Source: Streptomyces akebiae
GTDB lineage: Bacteria; Actinomycetota; Actinomycetes; Streptomycetales; Streptomycetaceae
NCBI RefSeq assembly: GCF_019599145.1
Contig: NZ_CP080647.1
Span: 1,736,001-1,800,000 of the forward strand
Direction: 5' to 3'
Length of the DNA: 64,000 nucleotides
Position 1 is the stretch's first letter. Every line of letters starts with the position of its first letter. The notes under the pieces are model-generated. The model saw nothing but the letters and a program-made list of their open reading frames with translations, searched no databases and was not told the origin of the DNA. This document shows positions 61,925 through 64,000 of the stretch, in pieces. The position numbers and the translations under genes are program-made.

Positions 61925-62917
61925 TCAGGTGGGGGAGATGCGCCGGGCGAGCCGCCGCGCGAGGGGGTGTACGACGCCGAGTGCCGCCGCCGCTGCCGTG
62001 GCTCCGCTCCGTGCGGTCAACGCCGCCTGCAGGGGCATCAGCCCGAGGATCCCGGCCCCGACGGCCCGTCGGACGTTCTCGCCCGACGGTTCCCCCACGG
62101 CACGGGCCTGAGCCGTGCCGTAGCTGCCGAGGTAGGCGAGGGCGCCCGCGGTCACCACGACGGCCCGGGCGGCCGCGGTGGTGCCGGCGCGCCCCTGAAG
62201 TCGCCCGGCACGCCAGGCCGCGGCCGTGCGGGCGGCCGGGAGTGCCGTGGCGAGGGCGGTGGTCGTGGAGGCGGCGAGGGTCGCGGCCGGGAGCCGGGCG
62301 GGGGCGCCCGAGATCTCGTGGCGGCTGAGGGCGGTCAGGGTGTAGGTGTGGGCGCCGACCAGCGCGGCGGGGACGGTGCCGCGCAGCAGGGCGGCACCGG
62401 TTCCGGTGGTGCGGTGCGGACCGCGCCCGGCGGCCAACGCACCCGCGAGCACGTCGAGGGCGCGCGCGGAGGCCATGGCGGCCGGGCCGGCCGGGGTGGA
62501 CTTGAGCTTCAGGTCGTAGGCCCACACGGCGGCCGCCAGCGGAAGCGCTCCCATGAGGCTCCGGCGGCCCCCCGAGGCGGCGGCGAGCGCGAGGCCTCCG
62601 GCGGTCAGGGTGCCCGCGACGGCGAGGGCGGTGCGGCGCGGGACACGGCCGGACGGGACGGGGCGCTCGGGGCGCTCGACCGCGTCGATCACGGCGTCGG
62701 CGTAGTCGTTGAGGGCCATGCCGGCCCAGTAGAGGCAGACGGACGACCCCATCACGCCGACCGTCCGCAGGCCCAGCGGGTGCCCCGCGGCGGCGGCCCC
62801 CGCGAGCACATCGCCCGGGACGCTCAACGCGGCGGGCGCGCGGACGAGTTGTGCGAGGTCGGCAAGGCCCGGTCGAGGCCGTGAGCCGGAGCCCGGTACC
62901 GCTCTCCGATCTTTCAT
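61925..62917 (-). CDS. UbiA-family prenyltransferase (EboC-like, SCO3242 family)
   Basis: 330 residues, polytopic membrane protein. The first Asp-rich motif ALNDYADAVIDAVERPERP (Asn70-Asp78, NDxxDxxxD) binds the Mg-prenyl diphosphate; the second region AYDLKLKSTPAGPAAM lies near residue 135 and has one Asp where many UbiA members have DxxxD. RPVPSGRVPRRTALAV follows the first motif as usual. About eight Ala/Leu-rich helices. It transfers a prenyl group onto an unknown acceptor and is the membrane anchor point of the Ebo set. First gene of the packed run isomerase-EboA-EboB-EboE-EboF-P450. Confidence 0.88.
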   Translation of the reverse strand: MKDRRAVPGSGSRPRPGLADLAQLVRAPAALSVPGDVLAGAAAAGHPLGLRTVGVMGSSVCLYWAGMALNDYADAVIDAVERPERPVPSGRVPRRTALAVAGTLTAGGLALAAASGGRRSLMGALPLAAAVWAYDLKLKSTPAGPAAMASARALDVLAGALAAGRGPHRTTGTGAALLRGTVPAALVGAHTYTLTALSRHEISGAPARLPAATLAASTTTALATALPAARTAAAWRAGRLQGRAGTTAAARAVVVTAGALAYLGSYGTAQARAVGEPSGENVRRAVGAGILGLMPLQAALTARSGATAAAAALGVVHPLARRLARRISPT

Positions 62918-63021
62918 GGCGGCAACTTACCCACGCCACTTGAACATTCACACGGAAAAAGCGTGAAGACCTTTGCCTGTTCGTGATGTTGTCCGAGATG
63001 TTGCTCGGCGCGCGGGTGAAC

Positions 63022-64000
63022 TCAGGGTTCCTGTCGCAGTCTCCGCCACACCGCCTTGGCCGCGTTGTGGCCCGACATTCCGTGCACCCCGGGTCCCGGC
63101 GGGGTCGCGGAGGAGCAGATGAAGACGGCCGGATGCGGGGTGTCGTACGGGCGGAGCGAGAGCTTGGGGCGAAGCAGCAGCTGGAGGCCGGAGGCGGCGC
63201 CGCAGGCGATGTCGCCGCCCACGTAGTTCGCGTTGTGCGCGGCGAGTTCGGGCGGGCCGGCGGTGGCGCGGGCGAGGACGCGGTCGCGGAAGCCCGGGGC
63301 GAAACGCTCCAGTTGGCGCTCGACGGCGTCCGTGAGGTCGCCCGTCCAGCCGTTCGGGACGTGGCCGTACGCCCAGAAGACGTGCTTGCCCTCGGGGGCT
63401 CGGCCGGGGTCCACCAGGCTGGGCTGCACGGTGATCAGGAAGGGGCGGTCGGGCGCGCGGCCCTGCCGGGAGGCCGCGTCGAGCGCCGCGCCGATCTCGG
63501 CCCGGCTCGCCCCGACCTGGACGGTACCGGCGACGCGTGCCTCCTCGGCGGTCCACGGCACGGGGCCGTCCAGCGCGTAGTCGAGCTTGAAGACGCTCGC
63601 GCCGTAGCGGTACGCGTCGTAGTGGCCGCCGAAGCCCGCGATCCGGGCCAGCGCGGTGGGTGAGGTGTCGAAGACGTAGGCGCGGGCGGGCGGCAGGTCG
63701 TCGAGGCGCTTGACCTCGTAGTCGGTGTGGACGGTGCCGCCGAGGTCCTTCAGGTAGGCGGCGAGCGCGTCGGAGATGGCTTGCGAGCCTCCCTTGGCGA
63801 CCGGCCAGCCGGCGGCGTGCGCGGCCAGGGCGAAGACCAGGCCGACGGCGCCGGTGGCGAGGCCGCCGAGCGGGGCGATGACATGGGCGACGAGTCCGGC
63901 GAAGAGCGCCTTGGCCTTCTCGTCCTTGAAGCGGCGCATCAACCAGGTCGAGGGCGGCAGGCCTACGAGGCCGAAGCGGGCGAGGGTGACCGGATCACGG
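63022..64000 (-). CDS. CrtI/phytoene-dehydrogenase-like FAD oxidoreductase, 5' end outside window
   Basis: About 326 C-terminal residues are present and the frame stays open to the right edge (upstream [14 protein letters not shown]). Features: [57 protein letters not shown] (the pro-typical substrate-domain motif of phytoene desaturases and amine-oxidase-like flavoenzymes), and the C-terminal FAD loop [25 protein letters not shown]. The N-terminal dinucleotide motif is off the window. It ends 104 bases before the prenyltransferase start on the same strand, so it could be part of the same pathway. Substrate unknown; desaturation or oxidation of a prenyl chain would fit the context. Confidence 0.88.
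   Translation of the reverse strand, partial: RDPVTLARFGLVGLPPSTWLMRRFKDEKAKALFAGLVAHVIAPLGGLATGAVGLVFALAAHAAGWPVAKGGSQAISDALAAYLKDLGGTVHTDYEVKRLDDLPPARAYVFDTSPTALARIAGFGGHYDAYRYGASVFKLDYALDGPVPWTAEEARVAGTVQVGASRAEIGAALDAASRQGRAPDRPFLITVQPSLVDPGRAPEGKHVFWAYGHVPNGWTGDLTDAVERQLERFAPGFRDRVLARATAGPPELAAHNANYVGGDIACGAASGLQLLLRPKLSLRPYDTPHPAVFICSSATPPGPGVHGMSGHNAAKAVWRRLRQEP

Noticed and set aside
1..64000. tRNA, rRNA, CRISPR arrays, integrases or transposases
   Set aside because: I saw no tRNA-like or rRNA sequence, no regularly spaced repeat array and no recognisable transposase or integrase gene; only small palindromic elements and short tandem repeats were found.

Overview
The window is very GC-rich, with strong third-position G/C bias, frequent GTG starts, ATGA/GTGA start-stop overlaps and few AT-rich islands. 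With its gene families (gas vesicle genes, SpoIIE-type phosphatase, PQQ-kinase, EMC pathway, actinobacterial LigD polymerase) this points to a Streptomyces chromosome. From memory, the order transketolase - LigD polymerase - gvp cluster - peptidases - ethylmalonyl-CoA block - psd/pssA - sirtuin - ogt - alkA - P-type ATPase/ArsR resembles one arm of the S. coelicolor chromosome. I had no database to confirm this.

Layout. 1-4.2 kb: a gas vesicle operon on the minus strand (gvpO-A-F-G-Y-Z-J-L, running off the left edge), read from behind LigD polymerase, transketolase and an NDH-2-like oxidoreductase (4.3-8.6 kb). 8.75-9.8 kb: an F420-dependent (LLM) oxidoreductase gene broken by two related palindromic mini-repeats whose frameshifts cancel. 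10-18.9 kb: small housekeeping genes and a run of peptidases (LD-carboxypeptidase, S9, M20, M55). 19-24.7 kb: a PAS/GAF/PP2C/HATPase regulator, a DHA2 exporter with extra C-terminal beta-sandwich domains, and an SRPBCC protein. 24.8-29 kb: a radical SAM protein behind a LexA-type box, a secreted S33 aminopeptidase, a GNAT and a HEAT-repeat protein. 29.2-38.8 kb: acetyl-CoA assimilation genes (duplicated 3-hydroxybutyryl-CoA dehydrogenase, TetR, ccr, ecm, mcl, mch, mcd). 39-40.5 kb: psd-pssA for phosphatidylethanolamine. 40.7-54.9 kb: hydrolase, glycerate kinase, several ADP-ribose/NAD enzymes (ADP-ribosylglycohydrolase, NUDIX, sirtuin, macrodomain), a Ser/Thr kinase, alkylation repair (Ogt, Ada-AlkA) and a metal exporter with its ArsR repressor.

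55-64 kb: a tightly packed minus-strand cluster that is the best candidate for little-described biology. It holds a CrtI-like FAD oxidoreductase (partial), a UbiA-type prenyltransferase (EboC-like), a TIM-barrel isomerase, EboA-like, TatD-like (EboB) and EboE-like proteins, a phosphodiesterase/alkaline phosphatase-fold protein (EboF-like) and a cytochrome P450 joined to it by ATGA overlap. This matches the 'Ebo' metabolite-traffic set known from cyanobacteria, pseudomonads and eustigmatophyte plastids, here with added oxidative enzymes and without a visible 3-dehydroquinate-synthase-like EboD. The product is unknown; a prenylated or cyclitol-derived small molecule modified by P450 is an inference.

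Many minus-strand genes are translationally coupled. Strong perfect hairpins punctuate the ends of units. Several short tandem repeats sit exactly at gene starts or stops and are reported separately.
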